From: Scardovia wiggsiae
GTDB lineage: Bacteria; Actinomycetota; Actinomycetes; Actinomycetales; Bifidobacteriaceae
Assembly: GCF_051045985.1 (NCBI RefSeq)
Contig: NZ_CP157350.1
Coordinates: forward strand, 496,001-560,000
Direction: 5' to 3'
DNA: 64,000 nt
Below the pieces are notes generated by a model. That model had not been told where the DNA came from. It saw only the letters and a list, made by a program, of their open reading frames with translations, and ran no database searches. Shown here one piece after another: positions 43,841-52,609 of this stretch. Both the position numbers and the translations under genes were made by a program. Position 1 is the stretch's first letter, and each line of letters begins with the position of its first letter.

Positions 43841-43913
43841 GAACAGGGACCGGATAAAAGCCTGAAAAAGGTTTGGGATCCGGTGTAGCATCCATAGTGG
43901 AGGTCGCGAAGAT

Positions 43914-45665
43914 ATGGCAGCGCAGAAAGGTCGCACGAAGTTCTCCGTCCGGAGGCTGGGCCGCAGCCTGTCAGCCAAGGAGACTTACAGCAACGGCCAT
44001 CTTACCCATGAGGCTTTTATCTCCCTCGCAGTCCTGACAGCGATCACATTCCTGGGCAATTTTACCCAGCTCCAGCTTTCCTCAGCGCTGCCTACTATGG
44101 TCCATGAGTTCCATATAAGCGTAACAACAGGGCAATGGATGACATCAGTATTCCAGCTCGTTATGGGTGTTATGGTGCCGCTGACCGCTTTCCTCACACG
44201 GAGGTTCACGACCAGGCAGATAGTACTGGCATCTATGGCCATATTTATTGCGGGTTCGATACTTGCATGGGCCGGTCCCACTTTTGCTGCTGTACTTTCA
44301 GGGCGTATACTTGAGGCAATTGGTACAGGCGTTTTATGGCCTGTGCTGCAGATCGCAGTATTTTCAGTTATTCCGATGTCGCGCCGCGGGGTTGCTATGG
44401 GGACGGTAGGGATGGCTATGAGTGTTGCCCCAGCTCTGGGGCCTACTTTGGGCGGGCTCCAGACAGATAATTCAGGATGGCGTTCCATATTCTTCACCCT
44501 TGCAGCTGCAGGTATTATCGCTTTCATCCTCGCCTTTGTCTGGCTGAGGAATTTCAGCGATAATGATGCTTCTGCCAAAACAGATTTCTTTTCTGTGATG
44601 CTTTCCGTTTTTGGCTTTGGCGGCCTGATGTTCGGTTTTACGAATATCGAAGCATATCCTCCGTCCCATCCGCAGGTCTGGATCCCGGCCAGTATAGGGA
44701 TTATTGGGATCATATGGTTTATCGCAAGGCAGCTCCATGCTGCGAAGAAGTATAAGCAGGCTGTTGCAGCAGGGGAGCCGGCGGAAGGGGATGCCGTATC
44801 TGCCGGGCTCTCCGGCGTATCTGGGGCAGCGGCAGATGTCACTGGAAAGGTCGGCGCAGCAACGGGGCACGGCAGCGATCCCAAGGCCCTGCGCCAAAAT
44901 CATAATACTGTGCAGCCGCCTCTGCTCGACTTGAGCGTGCTGAGGAACCGCAGCTTCTGCGTGGGAACGATCGTTGCTGCTTTGAGCTTCTTTGCGTTCA
45001 GCTCTATTACAGTCATTATCCCGCTGTATATACAGGATGACCGCGGATTTACAGCTACGATGAGCGGGCTTATTATGCTGCCGGGCGCTTTGGGGCAGTG
45101 TATCGCCCAGTTTTTCGGCGGGCGCCTGCTTGACCGTTTCGGGGCGCGCCCTGTGGCCCTTCTAGGTACCAGCATTTTATGCATAGGGACCGTCATGATG
45201 AGTATGATAGACCTCCATACGGGGATATGGTGGGTTTCTGTCTGCCAGTTTATACGCCAGATCGGCATGGGCTTCACCCTGATGCCAGTAACAACATGGT
45301 CGCTGAACTGTCTGGAGCCTCAGGAGGTGTCTGCGGGGTCGGCAGTCACTAACACTGCCAGGCAAATAGCCGGGGCTGTAGGGGCGCCGATACTGGTGAT
45401 CCTTATGGATATAGTGGCGAAAGCGCGTTTTGCCTTCCTGTCGGGAAGCGCCCCCGTGCAGTCCCTGCGCATTATTTCCAGCATTTTTGCTGTTAAATGG
45501 GTTTTGAGGATATCGGCAGTTATTGCATTTATTATGGTGATGCTGGTGCTGTTTGGTATCAAAGGGTCAGGTGCAGGGTCATCGCATGATGTAGCGCATC
45601 GGGCTGTCGCACGGATGAACCGTGAGCTGGCGAAGCATCATCTTCCCGTCCTGCACACAATGTGA
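43914..45665 (+). CDS. MFS multidrug exporter, DHA2 (14-helix) type
   Basis: Membrane transporter of 583 residues with about 14 helices. Typical features are LSSALPTMVHEFHISVTTGQWMTSVFQL in the first segment, GRILEAIGTGVLWPVLQ (motif B/C region), and GPTLGGLQTDNSGWRSIFF (motif C of drug:proton antiporters). A central hydrophilic loop of about 75 residues (roughly 270-345) is rich in Ala/Gly/Ser/Val and carries the same kind of low-complexity insertion as other proteins here. Substrate is not predictable. It is convergent with coaX. TGGAGG lies about ten bases before ATG 43914. Confidence 0.9.
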   Translation: MAAQKGRTKFSVRRLGRSLSAKETYSNGHLTHEAFISLAVLTAITFLGNFTQLQLSSALPTMVHEFHISVTTGQWMTSVFQLVMGVMVPLTAFLTRRFTTRQIVLASMAIFIAGSILAWAGPTFAAVLSGRILEAIGTGVLWPVLQIAVFSVIPMSRRGVAMGTVGMAMSVAPALGPTLGGLQTDNSGWRSIFFTLAAAGIIAFILAFVWLRNFSDNDASAKTDFFSVMLSVFGFGGLMFGFTNIEAYPPSHPQVWIPASIGIIGIIWFIARQLHAAKKYKQAVAAGEPAEGDAVSAGLSGVSGAAADVTGKVGAATGHGSDPKALRQNHNTVQPPLLDLSVLRNRSFCVGTIVAALSFFAFSSITVIIPLYIQDDRGFTATMSGLIMLPGALGQCIAQFFGGRLLDRFGARPVALLGTSILCIGTVMMSMIDLHTGIWWVSVCQFIRQIGMGFTLMPVTTWSLNCLEPQEVSAGSAVTNTARQIAGAVGAPILVILMDIVAKARFAFLSGSAPVQSLRIISSIFAVKWVLRISAVIAFIMVMLVLFGIKGSGAGSSHDVAHRAVARMNRELAKHHLPVLHTM

Positions 45666-45725
45666 ATATATCCGGACTACGGCCTGCACCAGCAACAGTA
45701 TTGGCGCGGTACGGGCATGTGTAGC

Positions 45726-46562
45726 CTATTTCCTGCCCTGTGCCGTGCGTGTATAAATAATATCCATTCCTTTGAATATAAGGTCGGGATCGTATATATC
45801 AATAAGACCTGAACGCCGGGCATCTTCTTCGACAACATGCCCCAGGCCGCCCGTCATGATGACGGTCAGATCTTCTGAATATTCTTCCCTGCAGCGGCTG
45901 ACGATATGCCCCAGGCCGCCGAGGAAGGTGTAATACAGCCCTGCCCGGATAGCATCACTGGTGTTTTTGGCAAGTATAGTATCCGGACGGGTGATCTCCA
46001 CATTCGGCAGCTGTGCCGTATCCCCGGCGAGGGCGTGCGCCGAAGCCTGCAGCCCCGGGCTGATCGCACCCATAATGATCGAACCTTGAGGGTCAACGAT
46101 ATTATATGTTGTAGCCGTCCCTATATCAATGACCAGTGCCGGGCGGGAGTACAGATGGTATGCCGCAACGCAGTCAGCCAGGCAATCGGCACCCATGCTC
46201 TTAGGGTCATCCATTTTTACATTGATGCCGGTTTTGACACCGGGGCCAACGATAACGGGGGAGCGGCCTAAAAACTTGATAATGCCTGCGCGGAAGGAGT
46301 GCATGATCTGGGGGACGACGCTGGAAATAATAACGCCTTCAACGTCGGAAGGCTTGTAGGAGCTCAGCGCCAGGAACTGGAGGAGCCCTATGCCGTATTC
46401 ATCGCCGGTACGGGAAATATGGGTAGCCATACGGTACGTATTGATGATCTGCCGTGCAGGTGCAAGCTTCTGTACGGTGGGGCCCTTCCCCTCTGAGGGA
46501 GTATCAAGGAACCCTGTAACGATATTTGTATTGCCGATATCTACTGCAACGAGCATCTGCAC
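45726..46562 (-). CDS. coaX: Type III pantothenate kinase
   Basis: First enzyme of coenzyme A synthesis, ASKHA fold, 278 residues. Key motifs are VDIGNTNIVTGF at the N-terminus, GVKTGINVKMDDPKSMGADCLADCVAAY, VIDIGTATTYNIVDPQG and TGGLG near the C-terminus. The Asp and Thr/Gly residues of the nucleotide site are present. AAGGCAGG lies before the ATG. The loop after residue 20 has a short Glu/Gly/Lys insertion. It may be cotranscribed with the DinB-like gene 209 bp upstream, or use its own promoter in that gap. Confidence 0.95.
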   Translation of the reverse strand: MQMLVAVDIGNTNIVTGFLDTPSEGKGPTVQKLAPARQIINTYRMATHISRTGDEYGIGLLQFLALSSYKPSDVEGVIISSVVPQIMHSFRAGIIKFLGRSPVIVGPGVKTGINVKMDDPKSMGADCLADCVAAYHLYSRPALVIDIGTATTYNIVDPQGSIIMGAISPGLQASAHALAGDTAQLPNVEITRPDTILAKNTSDAIRAGLYYTFLGGLGHIVSRCREEYSEDLTVIMTGGLGHVVEEDARRSGLIDIYDPDLIFKGMDIIYTRTAQGRK

Positions 46563-46771
46563 CTGCCTTATCAGATCGTGTACTTTCCGTACCGTTTACT
46601 GATATTGTATCTTCCTGCAGGCCAAACCGTCAGCGGGCATAGGCCTGGGGCCCCGGCGCCGGCAGGCAATTTGAGGAAAGTGCCCGAGTGAATATTTCCC
46701 GGTGGAAGAGAATGACCGCCATGTTGTCGGGCATACTACCGGCTGGCAGGACAGGCGCCTTTATCTGAGCC

Positions 46772-47410
46772 CTATCGGGATCCCCAGGCGGATACCATTG
46801 CCTCGATAATATCCAGTTCGACACGTTCGTGATAGGCCAGACGCCTGAGGAGTTTGACGGATGTCCATTCTTCATGGCCGGTTACCGCATCCACCTCAGC
46901 ATCGATTGAATCGATGACATTCATTGCATATGCATGGGAGGCCACAAGTTCCTGTTCGAGGTCAGGCAGCCTGTCACGATCAGGCAGCCCGCAGCGGGGG
47001 ATGTAGTATCGGGATTCTGTATCGGCTATATGCCAGAAAACAAGCCGGGGGGTACGCCAAGTCGCGTAGGAAGCTATCTGCTGATTGGGATCGTCAAAGT
47101 CCAATGCCTGTGCCGGGATTGTATGGAGCAGCCGGATCGCTCTGTTATGCTGCGCCAACAGGATAGTCCGTGTCCACAGCCTTTGCTGGATAGTAGCGGG
47201 TAACCGATCCTGAGCGAAAGACTTCTCATCACCTTCAATACGTTCTGCAACAGTGAAGGGGCCATAAAGCTCCCTGAACCGGGCTAATGCCTGCGATTCA
47301 GACTCACCTTGTACCACACTGCCCCATAGGTCGTGATCGAAAGACCACACAGCTGAGCCGGCGTCGTATCGCATGCCGACTCCGTTTTCAACGAATGTCC
47401 GTCTATGCAT
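46772..47410 (-). CDS. DinB/YfiT-like four-helix protein of unknown function
   Basis: Small cytosolic protein of 212 residues. Start ATG 47410 is set by a perfect GGAGG nine bases upstream; the frame runs further left without support. The helical part shows three conserved-looking histidines: LAQHNRAIRLLHT, VFWHIADTESRYYIPRCG and LAYHERVELDIIEAM. This spacing resembles the metal site of the DinB/YfiT superfamily, which includes thiol-dependent transferases. The first 70 residues look like a separate alpha/beta region (AVWSFDHDLWGSVVQGESESQALARF). Substrate and thiol cofactor are unknown. It lies between coaX and the ECF gene on the same strand. Confidence 0.6.
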   Translation of the reverse strand: MHRRTFVENGVGMRYDAGSAVWSFDHDLWGSVVQGESESQALARFRELYGPFTVAERIEGDEKSFAQDRLPATIQQRLWTRTILLAQHNRAIRLLHTIPAQALDFDDPNQQIASYATWRTPRLVFWHIADTESRYYIPRCGLPDRDRLPDLEQELVASHAYAMNVIDSIDAEVDAVTGHEEWTSVKLLRRLAYHERVELDIIEAMVSAWGSR

Positions 47411-47517
47411 TTCGATCCTCCTTATTTGTACAGTGCAGATTCTCATCTGTGCATATGCATTTTGATACTATCCTCGCTCTTCAAGATACCACTTGTTATG
47501 CTGCTGAGAATACCCAA

Positions 47518-50097
47518 TCAGATCTGGAAACTGCCGCTGGGAACAAAGCGCAGAAGCACCAGTGCCGCGATCATACAGGCGGTGATGACGGCTGCGGTTA
47601 TATCGCGGGCTGTAAAATGCATCGGATGCCACGTGGAGCGGTGGGCTGTGCCGGTGTAGCACCGCGCATCCAGTGCATCGGACAGGTGGTGCGCGTGCCT
47701 GATAGCTGCAGCCAGTACCGGTATAACAAGGGAAGACAGGGATTTTGCCTGTGTGCGCAGGCTCCCGTACCCTATAGATGCCCCGCGCGCAGCCTGAGCA
47801 TGACGAAGGTGGCGGAATTCCCTTGAGAGCACAGGCATAAAACGCATCCCTAGCGTGAGGGTGAATGCTGCATCATGGGTCGGGACATTGAACAGTTTCA
47901 GCGGCGATATAAGCGATTCAAAAGCGTCAGACATACGCATAGGGGGGATGGCCATAAGGAGCAGAGCGCCAATACAGACCATCAGTATAAGCCGCATGGA
48001 ATAGATCAGCGCCGTCCATACGCCGGCAGTGGTAATAAGGAAATCCCCCCAGCGGATAAGGGGCTGCCCTGTGCGCGTGAACAGGGCATTGAGCACTCCC
48101 ATAACAATGAAAAGGGCGATAAACCCTTTGAGCCTTGCCCACAGGTCGCGGATACTGGCGCGCAGCAGGACGGCTGCGGATAGCGTGACCGTTGCCGACC
48201 ACAGCAGCATGGCGCCGTTGGAGACCGCAAAATAACTGACCATTACTGCCATGGCGCATAAGATCAGTGTGCGGGGATCAAGGCGCGACAGAGGGGAGCC
48301 CTGCGGGGTGCAGCGGGCAGCTGTCCCGGGCGGCGGACCGGTTTTTTGGCCGGTATCTGAAGGCTGCGGCTGTTGTGTATGTGTACCCGTATCCGTTGTG
48401 CCCCTGTCCGTATCGGTACTATGCCCAGGCTCGGTACCGGGATGGAGGAGCACTACGCGTTCAGCATTCCCGGCTGCCACATGCAGGGAATGCGTGATGA
48501 TGACAATAGTGGCTCCTTCTTTGTGGAGCTTCCGCAGGATCGAAAGGATGTGTTCCTGCGCATGGGTGTCCAGGCCCACTGTCGGTTCGTCAAGCACAAT
48601 GATATCAGGTTTATTGGCGAGTACCCCTGCTATGGCCGCAAGCCGGCGTTCCCCGCCCGAGAGGTCCCATGGCGAACGCTGCCTGAGATGTTCAATCCCT
48701 ACAAGTTTCAGCATTTCGTCCACGCGCTTACCCGCCTCATCGGGAGGAAGCCCCAGGCATGCAGGGCCGTACGCGATATCATCAGCTACAGTATCGGCAA
48801 ACAGCTGGTTCTCCGGATGCTGCATGACATACCCGATGTGCGAACGGACCTTTGTGCGGTTTTTGCGCGCAAAAGCATCCATGCCGTCTACAGCCACGCT
48901 CCCGGACCGGGGTTTCTCCAGAGCGCACATAAGCATGGCGAGGGTAGATTTCCCTGTACCGTTTTCCCCGCATAGGGCGACAAATTCACCTTTACGGATG
49001 CCGAGCGACAGCCCGTTTATGATGTCAGTGTCGCTGCCCGCATACCTGTAGCTGATATGCGAGAGCCCAACTGCTGCGGTGCGATTATCCGGAATGCCGG
49101 TATTGCCGCCTGAAGGGGAGTCAGATATGCCCGGCAGGGCAGTACCCCCCGGAATGCCATGCCTGCCGTCGGAGACAGTATTATTATGCGTAAAATTATT
49201 ATGCGTAAAGATATGAGATACGGGGATGCCGTACGGTTTTAGTGCTTCGTCCGTTATCTCTTCATCGTCGCCGGCGGTACAGGGATCAGCGCTTGACGTA
49301 CTATACGGCCGATGTCCGGTCCCGGCCGGTGTTTCCTCTGCTGTCCTATCCTGGGGGCAGGGGCGGCAGTATTTTTCTGCGGGGCCGTCATACTGTACAG
49401 ACCCGTGGCTTAAAGCGATGATACGGTCAGCCTGCGAAGCTTCCTCCATATTATGGGTAATAAAGATGACCGTAAGCCCCTGCCGGTGTGCCGAGCGGAG
49501 GGCTGCCATCAGTTTCTGCCTTCCCGCAGGGTCGATCATAGCGGTCGGCTCATCAAGGATAAGTATCTCCGGGTCCATAGCCAGCGCTGAAGCAATGGTC
49601 ACGCGCTGCTGCTGCCCGCCGGAAAGGTCCATAGGGTCTGATCCTGCCTCTGCACGCATGCCCACTGTATCAAGGCATCCATATACACGCTGGGTAATAA
49701 TATCTGACGGTACTCCAAGGTTTTCCGGCCCGAATGCCACATCATCCTCAACGATACTGGAAACTATCTGGTCCTGCGGGTTCTGGAATACTATGCTGAT
49801 CTTTTTTTTCACCGCGGCGTATGCATCAAAATCGACAGCATCCGCCCCCGTATCCGCAGGGCTGCTGTTATATACCGTTGTCCCCAGCAGTGATACCTTC
49901 CCCGAATCCGGATGCGACAAACCTGCAATAATACGTGACAATGTTGTTTTTCCCGAACCGTTGTCGCCTACCAGGCAGACCCATTCGCCCTGCCGTATGC
50001 AGAGCGATATGCTGTCCAGCGCAGGGACAGCGGCATTGCTGTACACATATGTTACCGTGTCGAGTACAACAGCGGGGGGAGCGGTCAGATCAGCCAT
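47518..50097 (-). CDS. Tripartite ECF transporter energising protein: EcfA-EcfA'-EcfT fusion
   Basis: A single 859-residue chain contains the whole energising module of an ECF vitamin importer. Residues 1-242 are the first ATPase (Walker A GDNGSGKTT at 44-52, DLSGGQQQRV, ILDEPTAMIDP). After a hydrophilic linker, residues 340-556 are the second (GENGTGKST at 377-385, DLSGGERRLA, VLDEPTVGLD). A second Asp/Thr/Gln/Gly-rich linker leads to the EcfT membrane subunit at about 603-859, with about six helices and the coupling-helix ARG motif in AQAARGASIG. Usually these are two or three proteins. It is encoded 9 bp after ribU, whose FMN riboswitch would control both, so riboflavin is the likely substrate. 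Confidence 0.93.
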   Translation of the reverse strand: MADLTAPPAVVLDTVTYVYSNAAVPALDSISLCIRQGEWVCLVGDNGSGKTTLSRIIAGLSHPDSGKVSLLGTTVYNSSPADTGADAVDFDAYAAVKKKISIVFQNPQDQIVSSIVEDDVAFGPENLGVPSDIITQRVYGCLDTVGMRAEAGSDPMDLSGGQQQRVTIASALAMDPEILILDEPTAMIDPAGRQKLMAALRSAHRQGLTVIFITHNMEEASQADRIIALSHGSVQYDGPAEKYCRPCPQDRTAEETPAGTGHRPYSTSSADPCTAGDDEEITDEALKPYGIPVSHIFTHNNFTHNNTVSDGRHGIPGGTALPGISDSPSGGNTGIPDNRTAAVGLSHISYRYAGSDTDIINGLSLGIRKGEFVALCGENGTGKSTLAMLMCALEKPRSGSVAVDGMDAFARKNRTKVRSHIGYVMQHPENQLFADTVADDIAYGPACLGLPPDEAGKRVDEMLKLVGIEHLRQRSPWDLSGGERRLAAIAGVLANKPDIIVLDEPTVGLDTHAQEHILSILRKLHKEGATIVIITHSLHVAAGNAERVVLLHPGTEPGHSTDTDRGTTDTGTHTQQPQPSDTGQKTGPPPGTAARCTPQGSPLSRLDPRTLILCAMAVMVSYFAVSNGAMLLWSATVTLSAAVLLRASIRDLWARLKGFIALFIVMGVLNALFTRTGQPLIRWGDFLITTAGVWTALIYSMRLILMVCIGALLLMAIPPMRMSDAFESLISPLKLFNVPTHDAAFTLTLGMRFMPVLSREFRHLRHAQAARGASIGYGSLRTQAKSLSSLVIPVLAAAIRHAHHLSDALDARCYTGTAHRSTWHPMHFTARDITAAVITACMIAALVLLRFVPSGSFQI

Positions 50098-50106
50098 GAA
50101 CGTCAG

Positions 50107-50673
50107 TCAGCTGTCCTTTTTGACCATGCGTGATACCGGTTTATAGCACAGAAAAGTGATCACAGCGTGCAGCCCCATCTTTATAAGGTTGAAGGGCAGA
50201 TATGCCGGCAGGATCAGGGCGACATAACGCATAACATCAACGTGATAGTACAGAGGCGTTGCGGCAAGGTTAAGGGCCAGTGCTGCGGCAACAGCCAGGA
50301 CAGCTCCTGTACCGAGTGCAGCCGCTGCGCCGGCCCGGGTATGGCTGCGTTTATATATGAATGCAGCCGGCATCGTGAAGCACAGCATGATAAGCATATT
50401 CATGGCCGCACCAACCGGGTTGGTAAACAGATGCGGGACATACGTGAGGATACTGACAGTTGCCCCTGCAGCCGGGCCGTATGCAAAAGCGGCAATAAGG
50501 CAGATAACACCGCTCAGGTCGTACTTGAGGAACGGCACTGCGGGGAATACGGGGAAAGATATGAAGCTCAGCGCTATCCCCAGCGCCACAAAAAGTGCAT
50601 AGACTGCTATCTGCTGCGTGCCCCAGCCCTGTGTGCCGGCCCTGTTCGTTGAATGGCTGCCGGGATTATCCAT
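50107..50673 (-). CDS. ribU: Riboflavin ECF transporter substrate-binding subunit RibU
   Basis: S-component of 188 residues with six predicted helices that binds riboflavin in the membrane. After a 20-residue hydrophilic start comes the family motif ALFVALGIALSFISFPVFPAVPFLKYDLSGV, then AFAYGPAAGATVSILTYVPHLFTNPVGAAMN, both characteristic of RibU/FmnP. An FMN riboswitch stands directly before it, which settles the substrate much better than sequence similarity does. GAGG lies right behind the riboswitch and a few bases before the ATG. The energising fusion protein follows 9 bp later. It is probably the main riboflavin entry route; no rib biosynthesis gene is seen in the window. Confidence 0.93.
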   Translation of the reverse strand: MDNPGSHSTNRAGTQGWGTQQIAVYALFVALGIALSFISFPVFPAVPFLKYDLSGVICLIAAFAYGPAAGATVSILTYVPHLFTNPVGAAMNMLIMLCFTMPAAFIYKRSHTRAGAAAALGTGAVLAVAAALALNLAATPLYYHVDVMRYVALILPAYLPFNLIKMGLHAVITFLCYKPVSRMVKKDS

Positions 50674-50681
50674 ATTTCCTC

Positions 50682-50789
50682 GTTTCTTCCGTCCGGACTA
50701 TACCGTTGGCTCCGGAATCATACCGGATCAGCCGCTTTCGCGGGTCGCGGGCTCAACCGCCAGTAGGGGATCCCACCCTGCCCTGAAAC
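50682..50789 (-). ncRNA. FMN riboswitch (RFN element)
   Basis: Read on the minus strand it has the conserved RFN blocks in order: AGGGCAGGGTGGGATCCCC, CTGGCGGTTGAGCCCGCGA, a variable stem, CTGATCCGGTATGATTCCGG, AGCCAACGGTATAGTCCGGA and a closing segment. Stem P1 is formed by GTTTC (50789-50785) and GAAAC (50686-50682). The element ends eight bases before the ribU ATG, with the GAGG ribosome-binding site immediately after P1, and there is no room for a terminator, so control of translation start is likely. Confidence 0.96.
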
Positions 50790-50797
50790 TTGTGATA

Positions 50798-50825
50798 CTT
50801 ATAACACTAACACAGGCGCGGACAA
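50798..50825 (-). promoter_or_regulatory. Putative promoter of the riboswitch-ribU transcript
   Basis: On the minus strand TTGTCC (50825-50820), a 16-bp spacer and TATAAG (50803-50798) precede the riboswitch by about ten bases. Confidence 0.5.
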
Positions 50826-50826
50826 C

Positions 50827-50840
50827 CAGGCAGAAGCCTG
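50827..50840 (-). terminator. Small hairpin after the nitroreductase gene
   Basis: CAGGC and GCCTG form a 5-bp stem with a four-base loop just behind the nitroreductase stop codon, followed on the minus strand by a short T/G-rich stretch. It is weak and overlaps the -35 region of ribU closely. Confidence 0.35.
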
Positions 50841-50846
50841 CCGTAT

Positions 50847-51650
50847 TCAGCGCTGGCTGAAGGTGCCGCGGTCTCCCCACTCCCAGGATCCGCCTCCGGC
50901 CCCGATCTGGAAATGGAGCTTGGCGATGCCCAGATCAATATATGCGAACATAGTGCTGTCCCGGCCGCCGATATATGCCTCAACAGACCCGCTTCCCGGA
51001 TCATAGGAGAACATGGCAGGCTGGCGGTTCATTGCTGAAGGGGCTTTGGCGGCTGCAGCTACACCATCCATAAACCACTGGGGAGGCACGGCAGCAGTAC
51101 CGGCAGAAGCAGTGCCTGCGGCAGCCTTGACAGTGAACAGTTCATCAGCGCTTTTCGATGGCCGGTGGGTCCGCTGGGTTTCGCACCGCTGTTCGTATGA
51201 TTCTTCCATAAGCGCGCTGTACTCTTCCTGGTATCCGATAACAATGCCCAGGTACAGCTCTTCATTATCACTGATATCGCAGCAGCGTTCAGCTTCAGCC
51301 TTATCCCAGCTTCCGGCGACCCATCCTGTCTGGAGCCCCATAAGGACGGCGGACAGTACCAGGCGCTCGCCGTAGTATCCGGCTGCTTCGCGGGCTTCAT
51401 CACTGCCTGCAGGACCGATAAGCGCAATAAAATTTTGTGCGTTCCTGAAATGCCCTTCTGCATTTGCCCGGGCGAATACCTGAGGGCAGTTTTCAATAAG
51501 CTGCATATGCAGGCCTGAAATCAGGTTCACTGCATCTATATTCTGGCGAAGCTGCCGGGACAGGTCGCTGTCGATCTTTTCATCTTCGTACATGCGCGTT
51601 GTGATCCGCACATTGACAGCATCAAGTAAAGAAGTGTGGAAATCAGCCAT
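50847..51650 (-). CDS. Nitroreductase family protein (TM1586-like)
   Basis: FMN-dependent oxidoreductase family, 267 residues. Start ATG 51650 is set by GGAGG about ten bases upstream. The first half begins MADFHTSLLDAVNVRITTRMYEDEKID, with the Arg pair that contacts the FMN phosphate; the second half has AAAKAPSAMNRQPAMFSY, in the position of the conserved PSxxNxQPW of nitroreductases, and ends YIDLGIAKLHFQIGAGG. The duplicated architecture resembles the putative TM nitroreductase family, where one chain forms the whole site. Substrate is unknown. It is divergent from ppgK and ends next to the riboflavin transporter operon. Confidence 0.82.
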   Translation of the reverse strand: MADFHTSLLDAVNVRITTRMYEDEKIDSDLSRQLRQNIDAVNLISGLHMQLIENCPQVFARANAEGHFRNAQNFIALIGPAGSDEAREAAGYYGERLVLSAVLMGLQTGWVAGSWDKAEAERCCDISDNEELYLGIVIGYQEEYSALMEESYEQRCETQRTHRPSKSADELFTVKAAAGTASAGTAAVPPQWFMDGVAAAAKAPSAMNRQPAMFSYDPGSGSVEAYIGGRDSTMFAYIDLGIAKLHFQIGAGGGSWEWGDRGTFSQR

Positions 51651-51781
51651 ACCCGTATTATCCTCCAAAACCATAAAATGTTCCACTGTGATATCGATTT
51701 TCAGGTATCGGCGGTAAAGATGATAAAGGGGTATGCTAAAATTCAAAAGGTATTGATAATTGCTTGGTCCGAGGAGGGATC

Positions 51782-52552
51782 ATGATTGAAACAGCACAGG
51801 CATTCGGTATAGATATTGGCGGATCGGGGATAAAAGGTGCGCCGGTAGACCTTAACGAAGGCAAATTCGCCGATGAGCGGCTTCGGATCCCCACCCCCGC
51901 GATATCTACGCCTGAGGCAGTAGCAGATGTTGCCAGGCAGATACTTGACCATTTTGATGTCCATGACGGCACTCCGGTCGGCATTGCGTTCCCGGCACCT
52001 ATCAAGCCCGGGCGTCCTCTGGATTTTATGGCTAATCTCGATAAATCATGGATCGGTGTAGATATCAATCAGCTTATGAGCGAGCGTACCGGCCGGGAAT
52101 GTCATGTTGTGAATGATGCCGATGCTGCCGGCCTTGCGGAAGCCCGGTTTGGCGCGGCCAGAGGGGTACAGGGCCTTGTGATCGCAACGACCCTGGGCAC
52201 CGGTATCGGCAGCGCACTGATTATGGATGGCGTACTTGTACCCAATACGGAACTGGGGCATTTGGAGCTTGATGGTAAGGATGCGGAGAGGTATGCCGCG
52301 GATTCGGCGCGCTCTCGCAAAGACCTTTCATGGAAGAAATGGGGCAAGCGCCTGACGCAGTATTACCGCCTTCTGGAGCATTATTTCAGCCCCGATGTTT
52401 TCGTTGTGGGCGGCGGTGTCAGCAAAAAGAGCGAAAAATTCTTCCCCTATATCGATATCACTACGCCTATAATCCCTGCACAGCTGCTCAATGATGCCGG
52501 TATCGTCGGTGCAGCCTATTTCGCTTCACAGCAGGCCAGGCGCCAGGCATAG
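51782..52552 (+). CDS. ppgK: Polyphosphate glucokinase
   Basis: ROK-family kinase of 256 residues that phosphorylates glucose with polyphosphate or ATP, an actinobacterial hallmark. ATG 51782 follows GAGGAGGG. Motifs are FGIDIGGSGIKGAPVDL (phosphate 1), NDADAAGLAEARFGAA, ATTLGTGIGSALIMDG (phosphate 2), and the PpgK-specific NTELGHLELDGKDAE with catalytic and sugar-binding residues, followed by LSWKKWGKRL. It would use the free glucose released by the two GH13 enzymes. An extended -10-like TATGCTAAAAT lies at 51732-51742. Confidence 0.95.
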   Translation: MIETAQAFGIDIGGSGIKGAPVDLNEGKFADERLRIPTPAISTPEAVADVARQILDHFDVHDGTPVGIAFPAPIKPGRPLDFMANLDKSWIGVDINQLMSERTGRECHVVNDADAAGLAEARFGAARGVQGLVIATTLGTGIGSALIMDGVLVPNTELGHLELDGKDAERYAADSARSRKDLSWKKWGKRLTQYYRLLEHYFSPDVFVVGGGVSKKSEKFFPYIDITTPIIPAQLLNDAGIVGAAYFASQQARRQA

Positions 52553-52609
52553 GCAGATCCTGCCTGATGCGCCTGCGGGGAGGCTGAGTACAGGTGCTAC
52601 ACTGTTGGG

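Noticed and set aside
46563..46771. Small gene between coaX and the DinB-like gene
   Set aside because: Short frames here have no ribosome-binding site or recognisable composition; the region most likely holds the coaX promoter.
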